Shown in pieces: positions 1 to 9,660 of a DNA stretch of 38,441 nucleotides (positions within the stretch are counted from its first letter, which is position 1; each line of letters starts with the position of its first letter). Position numbers and translations under genes: made by a program. A model generated the notes under the pieces. It worked only from the letters and a program-made list of their open reading frames with translations. It made no database searches and had not been told where the DNA came from. Origin of the DNA: Euryarchaeota archaeon RBG_19FT_COMBO_56_21. Lineage in GTDB: Archaea > Thermoplasmatota > Thermoplasmata > UBA10834. Location: positions 9,308-47,748 of the forward strand of contig MGWC01000030.1 in the NCBI GenBank assembly GCA_001800815.1, given 5' to 3'.

Positions 1-203
1 AGTAAAGCGCGGTGTATTTCTAGTTATGCTCAGCCAGGCCGAGAGAAGTCAGGGCAGGTCTGTCGCGGCTTGCGGTGGTAGAACAGGGCATGAGGTTAAT
101 ATAGCGCAAGCAACCATGAAGACGAGGACGCTGGAGGGCACGAGGGGGAGGTTCGCGTCAGAATACTGTTCTCGTCTTCGTGGGACTCCAAAAGAGGGAG
201 AAG

Positions 204-2360
204 ATGAGGGGGGCAGTAGTCTCGGTATTCGGACTATTTCTGACGTTAGCAATGACAATGACCGCGGTGACCACGGTCGCCGTCGGTGAGGAGAGGGGCA
301 CATTCCCCGACAGGACTTTCGAAGTGTGGAAGGCCGCTGGAGGAGGGAGCTTTGCTGCGTCGATTGCACCTTCAGAGAACGGTATGTGGTGGGTCTCACT
401 TGAATCCTTGACTGGTTCCTCGGCGACAGTGAGAGTCTACGACGTTTCGGAGGGCGCTACAAAATCGATCAGCGTTTCTCGCCTCTACACCTCTGGAGAA
501 GAATCGGAACACGTTAGTCTGCTCGAAGGAAAGTCGTATGCGGTCAAATTCAGTGTCGCCGGCAAGGCGGCTAGGGCGGTGCTGCAGGAGCACTTCTCAG
601 GAAGCGCGATCCAGGCTCACGACCCAATACTGATTCAGGCCGACAATGAGTTCACGCCGGCCAATGGAGTCGTCGGAGGACAAGGGACGCAGACGGATCC
701 CTACAGAATCTCCGGTTGGTACATCAACGCATCCACTGCTGATGGCGTCAAGATTGTGAACACAAACGCGTACTTCGTGATCGAAAATGTCCTGGTTGAC
801 ATCGGAACATCTGACTGGACTCAATACTACGGCGTGTTGCTGAGCGGAGTGGCGAACGGATTTGTCGCCCAGTCTGCGTTCCATGACGTATATTGTGGCG
901 TCGCCATTGAACAATCAACGCAGATAGGGGTCCTGAGCTCAACCTGCACCCAATGCACATTCGCGATTAGGGTGAGTGGATCTGTCGATGTGGTTGTCGC
1001 AAACACTGTGGCATATGATTGCTTCGGGGGCATGATAGCAGAACACAGCTCCTCAGTGACATTCACCGGAAACGCGGTGACCGGATGCGAGATTGAAGGG
1101 ATCCTGCTGGACTCTAGCACCTACTGCTCCCTGAACGGCAATTCGTTCACCGTCGGAGGGACATATGGATTTGGGGACGGAATCCTGCTGTGGGGGAGCG
1201 AGGTCGCTCACTACAACACCCATGATATCACTCCAGCCAACACCGTCGAGGGAAGACCGATTCTCTATGTCAAAGATGCAACTGATGTGCTGGTGGAGAA
1301 CGTACCAGTTGGCCAGCTACTGGTTGCGAACAGCAACAATGTGGTCGCGTCTCAGCTCGTCATCTCCAACACGGATGTGGCCGTTCAACTCGCATTCGTC
1401 ACTTCTGCCTCAGTCTCCCAATGCGTCATGGAACACGACAGCGTCGGAGTGGTCGCGATGAGCTCGGCCATGGTACAGGTCTCAGATTGCGTGATCGGAC
1501 CAACGGGTGTCGGAGTGTACCTGAGCAGCGTGTCAGGAGCGGCTGTGGAGGACTGCTGGATCTCCAGTCCCCAGGAGGAGGGCGTCATAGTTAGCTCATG
1601 CAACGACGTGCTATTGGCTCGCAATACCATCGAAGGATGCCAAGAGGGACTGACTGTGGATTACACGACCGAGATTCTGATCTCGGAGAACACAATCACG
1701 AACAACGGGCAGGGAGTCGGCATCGCATACTCAGACTATGTGATCGTCTCGGGGAATGCTGTAACAGGCAATGGCGGTGGCGTGTACCTCTACTCCTGCA
1801 GCATGGCAGATGTTTACGGGAATGTATTCATTGACAACTCATGGGGCCAGGCGTATGATGATAATCCGTATGCAAACTGGTGGACTTACAACTACTGGTC
1901 TGACTATGCGGGAATTGACGCAAACGGAGATGATGTTGGCGATACGCCCTACTACTTCGAAGTCGGTGCAGCGGACTACGCTCCGTTGATCAGCCCACTT
2001 CAGGTCAGAGTCTCCGTGATCACAGACAGGCACTGGTACTCTGCGGGTGAGCAGGTAAACGTAACGATGCTCATTGCAAACACGGGCGCAATAGAAGTCA
2101 CACTCGCCTTCGGATCCAGCCTGCAGAGGTACATCCTGGTAGAGACATTCTGGTGGACCGTGGTGTACAACTCCTGGAACGGGATTTCACTCCCTGTGTT
2201 GACATATCTCACAATTCAGCCTGGGGAAGTCCTCTCATACGCCTTCAGCTGGCCGGAGACGGCCGATGTACCAAGTCAAGAATACTACCTGTTGGAGGGC
2301 ATAGTGCCATGTGGCAGTCCCTTGGTGCTATCCGGTTTGACCATGGTCGGACTCTACTGA
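204..2360 (+). CDS. Secreted NosD-like right-handed parallel beta-helix repeat protein with C-terminal BsuPI-like domain
   Basis: N-terminal signal-like segment MRGAVVSVFGLFLTLAMTMTAV; many beta-helix-like repeats (e.g. ENTITNNGQGVGIAYSDYVIVSGNAVTGNGGGVYLYSCSMADVYGNVFIDNSW); C-terminal 'VTMLIANTGAIEVTLAFGSSLQRYILV...' resembles the BsuPI fold. Track start is a GTG at 180; ATG at 204 fits the signal peptide better. Confidence 0.85.
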   Translation: MRGAVVSVFGLFLTLAMTMTAVTTVAVGEERGTFPDRTFEVWKAAGGGSFAASIAPSENGMWWVSLESLTGSSATVRVYDVSEGATKSISVSRLYTSGEESEHVSLLEGKSYAVKFSVAGKAARAVLQEHFSGSAIQAHDPILIQADNEFTPANGVVGGQGTQTDPYRISGWYINASTADGVKIVNTNAYFVIENVLVDIGTSDWTQYYGVLLSGVANGFVAQSAFHDVYCGVAIEQSTQIGVLSSTCTQCTFAIRVSGSVDVVVANTVAYDCFGGMIAEHSSSVTFTGNAVTGCEIEGILLDSSTYCSLNGNSFTVGGTYGFGDGILLWGSEVAHYNTHDITPANTVEGRPILYVKDATDVLVENVPVGQLLVANSNNVVASQLVISNTDVAVQLAFVTSASVSQCVMEHDSVGVVAMSSAMVQVSDCVIGPTGVGVYLSSVSGAAVEDCWISSPQEEGVIVSSCNDVLLARNTIEGCQEGLTVDYTTEILISENTITNNGQGVGIAYSDYVIVSGNAVTGNGGGVYLYSCSMADVYGNVFIDNSWGQAYDDNPYANWWTYNYWSDYAGIDANGDDVGDTPYYFEVGAADYAPLISPLQVRVSVITDRHWYSAGEQVNVTMLIANTGAIEVTLAFGSSLQRYILVETFWWTVVYNSWNGISLPVLTYLTIQPGEVLSYAFSWPETADVPSQEYYLLEGIVPCGSPLVLSGLTMVGLY

Positions 2361-2429
2361 CCGTGGGAAGGCATCCAGTATCTTGATATTCGAGGAGTCG
2401 CATAGCCGGAGCGAGGAGGGACGTAAGGC

Positions 2430-2861
2430 TTGTCAGCGGAATACCAGCTGATACTATACACGGACGGCGCGGCGAGGGGAAACCCGGGGCAGGCCGCAAT
2501 CGGATACGCGATCTTCGATTCCGCGGGTAATTCCGTCGAGAAGGACGCGAAGGGTATCGGCGTCCACACCAATAACGAGGCCGAGTACGAAGCCTTGCTC
2601 TGGGGGATAGAAAAGGTCCGCGAGCGAAGCTGTGGCAACCTGCGGGTGGTTTCCGACAGCGAGCTGATGGTCAAGCAGATAAGAGGGGAGTACAAGGTCA
2701 AGGAGGACAGGCTCCGAATCTACGCAGAGAGAGTGGCCGTCAACAAGCGGCTCTTCAACTCCTTCGAAGTGGTCCATGTGCGAAGAGAGGACGCGCGGAT
2801 AGCGCTCGTCGATGCGCTGGTCAACTCAGTCCTTGAGAAGATGGGTTATCCGAAGAAATGA
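2430..2861 (+). CDS. Ribonuclease HI family protein
   Basis: YTDGAARGNPGQAAIGYAI, TNNEAEYEALLWGIEK and VVSDSELMVKQIRGEY are RNase HI motifs; TTG start preceded by GGAGGG at about 2415. Confidence 0.85.
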   Translation: MSAEYQLILYTDGAARGNPGQAAIGYAIFDSAGNSVEKDAKGIGVHTNNEAEYEALLWGIEKVRERSCGNLRVVSDSELMVKQIRGEYKVKEDRLRIYAERVAVNKRLFNSFEVVHVRREDARIALVDALVNSVLEKMGYPKK

Positions 2862-2965
2862 GACGGACCTTTCCCGCCGGACTGTGATCCGAAGACAGAT
2901 TGGCTGCGCAACAGGATCGTGTGCATTCTCAAGGGATTCTGAATGGTCTCGGAGAAGTCAGAAAG

Positions 2966-3057
2966 TAGCCCCGGGAGGATTCGAACCTCCGTCGCAAGAT
3001 CTCTCCTTGCGAGAGCAATCCAGAGTCTCGCATGATTGACCGCTACACTACGGGGCT
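2966..3057 (-). tRNA. tRNA-Gln (anticodon CTG) with ~19-nt intron at 37/38 (about 3001..3019)
   Basis: Reverse complement AGCCCCG-TA-...-CGAGA-CT-CTG-G-[ATTGCTCTCGCAAGGAGAG]-A-TCTTG-CGAC-GGAGG-TTCGAAT-CCTCC-CGGGGCT-A; acceptor, anticodon and T stems all pair. No encoded CCA. Confidence 0.88.
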
Positions 3058-3088
3058 TCGCGGGCAGTTCTCGCTAATCAGTAAGTTG

Positions 3089-3096
3089 TATATAAG
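3089..3096. promoter_or_regulatory. Box A/TATA element (TATATAAG) upstream of tRNA-Gln; near-palindromic, could fire both ways
   Basis: TATATA centred about 34 bp upstream of the tRNA 5' end at 3057 (minus strand) and about 27 bp before a strong hairpin starting at 3122 (plus strand). Confidence 0.5.
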
Positions 3097-3121
3097 AGAT
3101 TAGAGAAGCTGTGAAAAGATT

Positions 3122-3170
3122 CTGCCCCCGAGACAACCTCTGGACGGTCTCACATCCAGGGGTTGGGCAG
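3122..3170. other. Strong intergenic RNA-type hairpin (11-bp stem plus 5-bp basal stem)
   Basis: CTGCC(3122-3126)/GGCAG(3166-3170) and CAACCTCTGGA(3134-3144)/TCCAGGGGTTG(3155-3165, one G-U), 10-nt loop, 7-nt one-sided bulge. Confidence 0.6.
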
Positions 3171-3211
3171 TCCAGAAGTACCTATATGAACACGATAGGC
3201 ACATTTCCATA

Positions 3212-4288
3212 TTGGGAGTGGCGAGATCCGTGGGAAGAGCACCTGTACCTCTCGCGAAATGGACAAAAGAGGTTTATCTGAATCAACCAAAGAGCGAGAG
3301 TATCTTTCGCGATGAGAAGGGCAACATCGACCTATACAGCGAGGTCGTCGGTGACGCGGAAGAGTGGTCCGGGCTCGAGTTGCGCAATTTCTCCTCTGCC
3401 ATGGAGCTCATTAGGACTTGCCTCAGGGTGATTCGGGCAGACAAAGAGATTCTGATGTACCAAACCATTTCGGTGGCCATCTGTGTCACCGTGCTCTACC
3501 TCTTCCTCTTTGGGTTGTTCCCGAGCTTCGACCCCGAGACTGTAGAGGAGACCATGAGTGAGCCGACCTTTGCCTTTCAGCTGTTCCCATACTACTTCAT
3601 CGCATTCCTGGTTCTGACCTACTTCAACACTGCCACGGTGGTAGTCGCCACCATCAGGATGAAAGGGGGGGACCACACTTTCAGGGACGGGATCGAAGCA
3701 GCAACACGGAGACTGCTCCCCATATTCCAGTGGGCAGGAGTGTCCGCGCTCATGGGTGTCCTTCTCACTCTGATTCGCAGCGATCCTATCTGGGGAGTCG
3801 TCATGACCTGGATCGTCGGCTTCACCTGGTCAGTTGCCACCTACTTCGTCATCCCAGTTCTGCTGTTCGAGGAGGAAGGTCCGATAACCGCTGCACGAAG
3901 AAGCTTTGCGATCGTCAGAAGAATATGGCGCGAGACGCTGGACGGCAATCTGGGACTGACTATCGTGTTCATCTCATTTGGTATGCTCGGGTTGACGATT
4001 GTCCTTCCAGTTGGAGTGCTGCTCGGCGGCCCGCTGACTATGATCATTTCGATTGTGATCTTCCTCTCGTTGCTAGGAATATTCGCCGCCGCCTTGAATT
4101 CGGTCTTGGTAGCCACGCTCTATGGAATTGCGAGGACAGGAGAGATCCCAAATCCTGCGAGCATGTATGCTCTGATGAAATCAGCTGTTGAGGCATTGAC
4201 GGAAGATATCAGGCCGCTCCCGGCAGTAGTCGACGACACCAAGCCCCAGGTCGACACCAAGTACTTCAATCGGATGCGCAAGAGTTGA
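3212..4288 (+). CDS. Multi-pass membrane protein, DUF6159-like
   Basis: Several hydrophobic segments (ISVAICVTVLYLFLFGLFPSF, GLTIVFISFGMLGLTIVLPVGVLLG); TTG start about 26 bp after CTATATGA. Family name is from memory. Confidence 0.6.
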   Translation: MGVARSVGRAPVPLAKWTKEVYLNQPKSESIFRDEKGNIDLYSEVVGDAEEWSGLELRNFSSAMELIRTCLRVIRADKEILMYQTISVAICVTVLYLFLFGLFPSFDPETVEETMSEPTFAFQLFPYYFIAFLVLTYFNTATVVVATIRMKGGDHTFRDGIEAATRRLLPIFQWAGVSALMGVLLTLIRSDPIWGVVMTWIVGFTWSVATYFVIPVLLFEEEGPITAARRSFAIVRRIWRETLDGNLGLTIVFISFGMLGLTIVLPVGVLLGGPLTMIISIVIFLSLLGIFAAALNSVLVATLYGIARTGEIPNPASMYALMKSAVEALTEDIRPLPAVVDDTKPQVDTKYFNRMRKS

Positions 4289-4318
4289 GATTCGCAGGGC
4301 TATTGAACAGCTAGACGG

Positions 4319-4957
4319 CTAGGTCCTGATAGTCTCAATGGCCGCCACCAAGCGTCCGAAGACCGCATCGATTCCGCCCGAACCATCGATGTCCAGTATC
4401 TTGCCCTTCTTCCTGTAGTACTCGATGAGCGGAGCGGTCTGTTCCTTGAAGACCCTGAATCTGTTCCTGACGGTCTCCTCCTTGTCGTCATCGCGCTGGA
4501 TAAGCTTCGAGCCGCACTTGTCGCAGATGCCTTGCACCTTGGGGGTGTTGAACTCGATGTGATACACCGCGGCGCACTTGGGGCAACTCCTTCTGCCCAC
4601 GGCTCTTTCGGCCAGGGCCTCGAAATCGACCACGATGTTTAGCACCAGGTCGACGTCTGTCATCTTCTCGAGCTCCTGTGCTTGTCCGATCGTCCTCGGA
4701 AAACCATCTAGAAGATAACCGTTGATGCAGTCCGGCCTTGACACCCTCTCGCCAATCATCTGAACGATGAGCTCATCCGGCCCGAGCCTTCCGGAATCGA
4801 GGTACGACTTCACCTTGATGCCAATCTGCGTTTTCTTCGCGACATGCTCCCGGAGAAGGTCGCCAGTGGCCACCTGAGGTATGCCGTACTTCTTCGAAAG
4901 CTTCTGTGCTTGAGTGCCCTTCCCAGCGCTCGGAGGGCCGAATATCACTAGCTTCAT
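4319..4957 (-). CDS. adk: Adenylate kinase (zinc lid type)
   Basis: MKLVIFGPPSAGKGTQAQKL, DGFPRTIGQAQELE, lid CPKCAAVYHIEFNTPKVQGICDKCG. The internal Met at 4957 is the likely start, not 5155. Confidence 0.95.
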   Translation of the reverse strand: MKLVIFGPPSAGKGTQAQKLSKKYGIPQVATGDLLREHVAKKTQIGIKVKSYLDSGRLGPDELIVQMIGERVSRPDCINGYLLDGFPRTIGQAQELEKMTDVDLVLNIVVDFEALAERAVGRRSCPKCAAVYHIEFNTPKVQGICDKCGSKLIQRDDDKEETVRNRFRVFKEQTAPLIEYYRKKGKILDIDGSGGIDAVFGRLVAAIETIRT

Positions 4958-5093
4958 GATTATAACCGGCGATGCATCCTTGACAGGGTACTTATTCATT
5001 GCCAAATCACATCCGAACACGAACCCCCGAAGCGCCCGCATATCAGTGGAAAGTGATTTATCTGGCAGCCTGCATTCGCTCAGAGGGTCAACT

Positions 5094-6578
5094 ATGAAGA
5101 AGACCGTGTTGGAGGAGCTAGAGAGGATAGTAGGCAAAGAGAACATGTCGGCCAAGACGGCTGATCTCTATGTCTACGGCTTCGACGCCTCCATACACCA
5201 CAAGGACGCGGATGCCGTCGTGAGACCTGCGAACACGCAGCAGGTGTCCGAGATTGTCAAGCTCGCAAATCGAACCCGCACGCCCGTGACTCCAAGGGGC
5301 GCGGGCACTGCTATGTGCGGGCACACGATACCTCTCAAGGGCGGAATCATTCTCGACCTAACCCGCATGAACAAGATCAAGGAGGTGCGGGTTGAGGACT
5401 TGTACTGCGTCGTGGAACCCGGCGTCATCTATGACAAGCTCAACGCCGTCCTTGGCAAGAAAGGATTCTGGTTCCCGACCACGCCGGGAAGCGGGGAGGC
5501 GTGCACGATCGGCGGGATGGTCGCCACGAACGCTTCGGGCATGAGAGCCATCAAGTACGGCGCGACTCGAGATTACGTCCTAGGACTCGAGGTCGTGATG
5601 CCCACAGGGGAGATAATCCACACAGGCACGAGGACCCTAAAGAACTCATCCGGATATCAGATCGACAGACTCATTGTTGGTAGCGAAGGCACATTGGGGG
5701 TCGTCACTGAGATCACGCTCAAGCTCGCCTTCAAGCCAAAGGCATCCGCGATGACCTTGGCTGGATTCAACTCGCTCCATGACGCCGGCAAGTGCGTCTC
5801 GAACATCATCGCTCGTCCCCTGATGCCGTCAGCGATCGAGCTCATGGACTCGGTCTGTATCAAGGCGGTTAACAAGTGCATGAACGTCGGGCTCCCGGAT
5901 GTGGCAGCGATATGCATGATCGAGGTGGACGGCCACCCAACCGCTGTCGAGGAGGAGCTCAAAATCGTTGAGGAGATCGCGAAACAGAGCGGCGCGACCT
6001 TCACTGAGGCCTCGAGGGACAAGAAGAGAATAGACTACTGGACCTATGCCAGGAAGGCCATCATGCCGTCCCTCAGCAGATACGGAGAGAAGTTCGTCTC
6101 CGTTGCGCTAGCTGATGACATGTCCGTCCCGATCTCCAAGGTCCCCGATGCGGTGGTCGCGTTCCAGAAGATCGCCGAGGAGAACGGCGTTGTAATCGGC
6201 ACTTACGGTCACGCCGCGGACGGCAATCTGCACACGAAGATGCTTGTCGAACCGAACTCTCAGGATTCCTGGAGACGGGGCGAGCGCGCGGTCGGCCAGA
6301 TCTTCGACAAAGTCCTGGAGCTCGGAGGAACCGTCACTGGCGAGCACGGCGTGTCCATCACGAAGGCGCCCTATATGAAAAAGGAGCGCGCAGACTCATT
6401 GGAGACGATGAGAAGGATCAAGAAGGCGCTCGACCCGAAGAACATCATGAACCCGGGGAAGATTTTCGACTGGGACGGGAGCATCATACAGCACCTGAGG
6501 TACCCCGCGTTCCTGGAACAGGAGCCAGAGGCCGCCCCGCAGCCCTCGGAATGCGAGCCGAAGGCGTGCAGCAAGTAG
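5094..6578 (+). CDS. FAD-linked oxidase (GlcD/D-lactate dehydrogenase type)
   Basis: VVRPANTQQVSEIVKLANRTRTPVTPRGAGTAMCG; PGSGEACTIGGMVATNASGMRAIKYG; GHAADGNLH; TGEHGV; ATG at 5094. Confidence 0.9.
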   Translation: MKKTVLEELERIVGKENMSAKTADLYVYGFDASIHHKDADAVVRPANTQQVSEIVKLANRTRTPVTPRGAGTAMCGHTIPLKGGIILDLTRMNKIKEVRVEDLYCVVEPGVIYDKLNAVLGKKGFWFPTTPGSGEACTIGGMVATNASGMRAIKYGATRDYVLGLEVVMPTGEIIHTGTRTLKNSSGYQIDRLIVGSEGTLGVVTEITLKLAFKPKASAMTLAGFNSLHDAGKCVSNIIARPLMPSAIELMDSVCIKAVNKCMNVGLPDVAAICMIEVDGHPTAVEEELKIVEEIAKQSGATFTEASRDKKRIDYWTYARKAIMPSLSRYGEKFVSVALADDMSVPISKVPDAVVAFQKIAEENGVVIGTYGHAADGNLHTKMLVEPNSQDSWRRGERAVGQIFDKVLELGGTVTGEHGVSITKAPYMKKERADSLETMRRIKKALDPKNIMNPGKIFDWDGSIIQHLRYPAFLEQEPEAAPQPSECEPKACSK

Positions 6579-6628
6579 AGCGGTCAGGTGGATAACTTAT
6601 TTACAGCCATTCAACATAGCATCGACCC

Positions 6629-8557
6629 GTGAACCAGCACAGGCGCCACGTCCCGCACTTGATGCACTGGTGCGATACATGCAACGTCCCGCTCACAGGC
6701 TGGACCTGCGGAAGGTGTGGGCGCGACGGAAGACCTATCGAACTGTCTCCTCCAGGAGATGTAAGGCTCGCCCTTGGGGGGACGAAGAAGAGGATGAGAT
6801 ACCTCTTCCTGAGGCAGTTCGGCGTGCAGCAACTGATACCAGATATCTTCGTTCTCAACAAGAGCTCGGGTGAAGACAGGGCCGAGGAGATTATCGTCGA
6901 CGGAAGGAGGATCGCCCTCCTCACTTACGACCTGCAGAAACAAGACTACAGACTCACGCTTCGCGTAGACGGCGCGCGCATGCTTGCACGCGAGAACCCC
7001 AAGAAGCTCATCAGACTGAAGAAGGCAGAGGGGCACTTGAAGGGCAACTTTCTGCCAAAAGACGCGATAGCATCCTTCGATTCGGGAATCAAGGCGGGGG
7101 ACGAGGTCATCGTGGAGATGGGCAAGTTCATCGGGTGTGGCTCTGCCAAGGTCAATGCTTCTGAGCTGCGCACATCAGATAAGGGAGTGAGGATCAGGGA
7201 TTTCACGCAAATGGGTCCGCTACACCCCGGCAAGAGGGCTTACAAGAGGGACCTGATCAAGGCCAATTTCCCACACCTGGCTGCTAGGAAGGCGAAAGCC
7301 GAGCACGAGCTCAGGCAGGTATTCGCGGGATCCAAGAAACCGATAACCGTCTCATTCAGCGGCGGGAAGGACAGTCTGATCATCTTAGATCTTGTGTCCT
7401 CAGTCACGAAAGATTTCACGGCCATCTACATCGATACTGGCCTCGAGCATCCGGAGACGCGCACTTATGTGAAGAAGTTGGTGTTCGACAGAGGCGTGAA
7501 GCTGCTCACAGCTTCGGCCGGGGACGCATTTCATGATAATTTCCCGTCGTTCGGCCCGCCCGCGAAGGACTTCCGATGGTGCTGCAAGGTGTGCAAGCTC
7601 GCTCCTGCTTCGGGTATCATCGACGAAGAATTTCCAAACGGCACGATGACGGTGGAGGGTAATCGAAGGCTCGAGTCTTTCTCGCGAGGACGCATGGAAC
7701 TGGTCGGAGAGAATCCCTTCGTTCCCGGTCAGACGATAGTGAACCCGATCAGGGACTGGACCGCCCTCGACGTGTGGCTGTACATCATCTGGAGGGACCT
7801 GCCATACAACCCGCTCTACGACGAGGACATCGAGCGCGTCGGATGTTGGATGTGCCCATCATCGCTGGAGAGTGAATATGTCGACATATCGAGACTCAGC
7901 CCAGACCTATCGAAGGCGTGGGAGCAGAGGCTCGACTCATGGGCCGAGAAGAACGAACTCCCCAAGGAGTTCGTGAAATACGGTTTCTGGAGATGGAAGG
8001 AGCTTCCGCCGAAGATGAAAGCTCTCGCCGAACAACTCAAGATCCAGGTCAAGCCCCGAAGAGCGGACACTCTTGCAATTCATGTCACCAAGGGCGTAAG
8101 CCCGTGCGCCGCAGGCGGGTACTCGGTCGAGGCCGTTCTCGAAACACCTCAAGCTCAGGGCTTGGGGAGAATCGCTGAGCTACTCAAGACGGTGGGCGAT
8201 GTGAGACTCGTCGAGGATTTCGGAGTCGCGATGGTACGGTCCGATAGGGCGAACGCCAAGGTGTTCGCGGGAGGACAGATATCCTCTGTGGGCAAGACCC
8301 CTAAAGACGCCACTGACTTCTTCGACAAGGTTTCGCGAGCGGTCTTGAGAGCCGAACTGTGCACCAAATGCGGGATATGCGCTAGGACCTGTCCTTCCAA
8401 GGCCATCACTCTGTCCCTCACCGATGGAATCGATGTTGACGATACCAGGTGCGACCGGTGCGGCAAGTGCGCTGAGAGTTGCGTTGTCGCGCACTACTTC
8501 GACAAACTGGCCGGAGAAATCACGGCGAAGGAATCCATTTCGAGAAGGGCAGAATGA
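6629..8557 (+). CDS. Phosphoadenosine phosphosulfate reductase family protein with N-terminal Zn ribbon and C-terminal 2x[4Fe-4S] ferredoxin domain
   Basis: CDTCNVPLTGWTCGRCG; TVSFSGGKDSLIILDLV; CTKCGICARTCPSKAITL and CDRCGKCAESC; GTG start. Confidence 0.88.
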   Translation: MNQHRRHVPHLMHWCDTCNVPLTGWTCGRCGRDGRPIELSPPGDVRLALGGTKKRMRYLFLRQFGVQQLIPDIFVLNKSSGEDRAEEIIVDGRRIALLTYDLQKQDYRLTLRVDGARMLARENPKKLIRLKKAEGHLKGNFLPKDAIASFDSGIKAGDEVIVEMGKFIGCGSAKVNASELRTSDKGVRIRDFTQMGPLHPGKRAYKRDLIKANFPHLAARKAKAEHELRQVFAGSKKPITVSFSGGKDSLIILDLVSSVTKDFTAIYIDTGLEHPETRTYVKKLVFDRGVKLLTASAGDAFHDNFPSFGPPAKDFRWCCKVCKLAPASGIIDEEFPNGTMTVEGNRRLESFSRGRMELVGENPFVPGQTIVNPIRDWTALDVWLYIIWRDLPYNPLYDEDIERVGCWMCPSSLESEYVDISRLSPDLSKAWEQRLDSWAEKNELPKEFVKYGFWRWKELPPKMKALAEQLKIQVKPRRADTLAIHVTKGVSPCAAGGYSVEAVLETPQAQGLGRIAELLKTVGDVRLVEDFGVAMVRSDRANAKVFAGGQISSVGKTPKDATDFFDKVSRAVLRAELCTKCGICARTCPSKAITLSLTDGIDVDDTRCDRCGKCAESCVVAHYFDKLAGEITAKESISRRAE

Positions 8558-8562
8558 GAATC

Positions 8563-8841
8563 CTACTTGCCCTCTTCCTTCAGCGACCGGGCGACCTTGA
8601 GCGTCTCGTCTCTGACCATCCTCAAGCCCTTCTTGCTCTCCTTGACGACCGTCTTCACGACCGGAGCTGCTTCCTTGACGACTTTGTCGGTCACCCGAAC
8701 GCCCTTCTCGAGGACGTTGCCTGTGGCTCTCGCCATTCTGTCGACGTTCTTGTTCACAACGCTCTGGCTCGGACCCGCACCGCAGTGGGGACAGGTCTGG
8801 GCGTTGCCGATAGCCTTACCACATCTGGAGCACTTCGCCAT
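8563..8841 (-). CDS. Small zinc-ribbon protein
   Basis: MAKCSRCGKAIGNAQTCPHCGAG followed by a charged helical tail. Confidence 0.7.
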   Translation of the reverse strand: MAKCSRCGKAIGNAQTCPHCGAGPSQSVVNKNVDRMARATGNVLEKGVRVTDKVVKEAAPVVKTVVKESKKGLRMVRDETLKVARSLKEEGK

Positions 8842-8934
8842 ACTTGATCGACTCCACCCTGCTCAAGGCGTCGAAGCGCTATAAACATGTTACCCAAAAT
8901 TTGAAGTCTGCAGCAGGGTTACGAGCGTCCTAGA

Positions 8935-9648
8935 ATGGTTGACTTCCTTCAGTTGGCAAGTGCAGCGGCGGGATTTGCTCCCGCGATGCTCCTGATGTAC
9001 TACACTCTTAGGAGCTACACGTTCCCCCGAGTCGAGAAGCCTTTCTTCGACGACCGCAAACTGTTCGCGTTCTTCGCTCTAGGAGTAGTCCTCGGGATGG
9101 TGCTGTTCGCGTTCGAGAGCTGGGGGGAGACGATAGCAGGCGTGGAGACCGTCCTCGCCTTGGTGATCGGGTTCGCGCTGATGGAAGAGCTGATGAAGCT
9201 AGTGATACTGAATTTCCCACGGTTCCAGAAGAAGATCGATACTGCCTTCTACGCGCTCGCCCTCGGCCTCGGAATCGGTTCGACAGTCACGTTCGCGAAT
9301 GTCTACATATTCCTACTGGATGTGGAATCAGTAGGGCCGGCCGAAGTCGGGATCGTGGCATTCCTCGGCGTGCTGTTCGTGCTCATGCATGGCTCGACCA
9401 CGACGATAATCGGGATCGGCGTAGCGAGGGGAGATGTGAAGGGATACTTCCCAGAGGCTTTGTTGATTCATGTGTTGTTTGGCCTGCTCTATGAATCATT
9501 CTTTGCGATAGACATCATACCGCCCCCTGCGAACGTCCTCGGCCTTGGGGGCGCAACGGCCGTGGTCGTATACGCCTATGCGAAGATCCACAGGACCTCC
9601 ATTCCCGCCCTTGTCAAAGACGCTAATAGACTCGCCGCGCGGAAGTGA
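8935..9648 (+). CDS. PrsW-family-like intramembrane protease
   Basis: Multi-pass protein with ALMEELMKLVIL (EExxK-type motif), FYALALGLGIGSTVTF and conserved His in TM segments. Confidence 0.7.
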   Translation: MVDFLQLASAAAGFAPAMLLMYYTLRSYTFPRVEKPFFDDRKLFAFFALGVVLGMVLFAFESWGETIAGVETVLALVIGFALMEELMKLVILNFPRFQKKIDTAFYALALGLGIGSTVTFANVYIFLLDVESVGPAEVGIVAFLGVLFVLMHGSTTTIIGIGVARGDVKGYFPEALLIHVLFGLLYESFFAIDIIPPPANVLGLGGATAVVVYAYAKIHRTSIPALVKDANRLAARK

Positions 9649-9660
9649 TTCGCGGCTTTG

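Noticed and set aside
2812-3039. 75-aa plus-strand ORF containing 'VAPGGFEPPSQDLS'
   Set aside because: Artefact of translating the antisense of tRNA-Gln (T-arm sequence).
4958-5155. N-terminal extension of the adenylate kinase ORF
   Set aside because: Conserved adk begins MKLVIFGPPSAGKGT at 4957; the extension overlaps the divergent FAD-oxidase gene and promoter.
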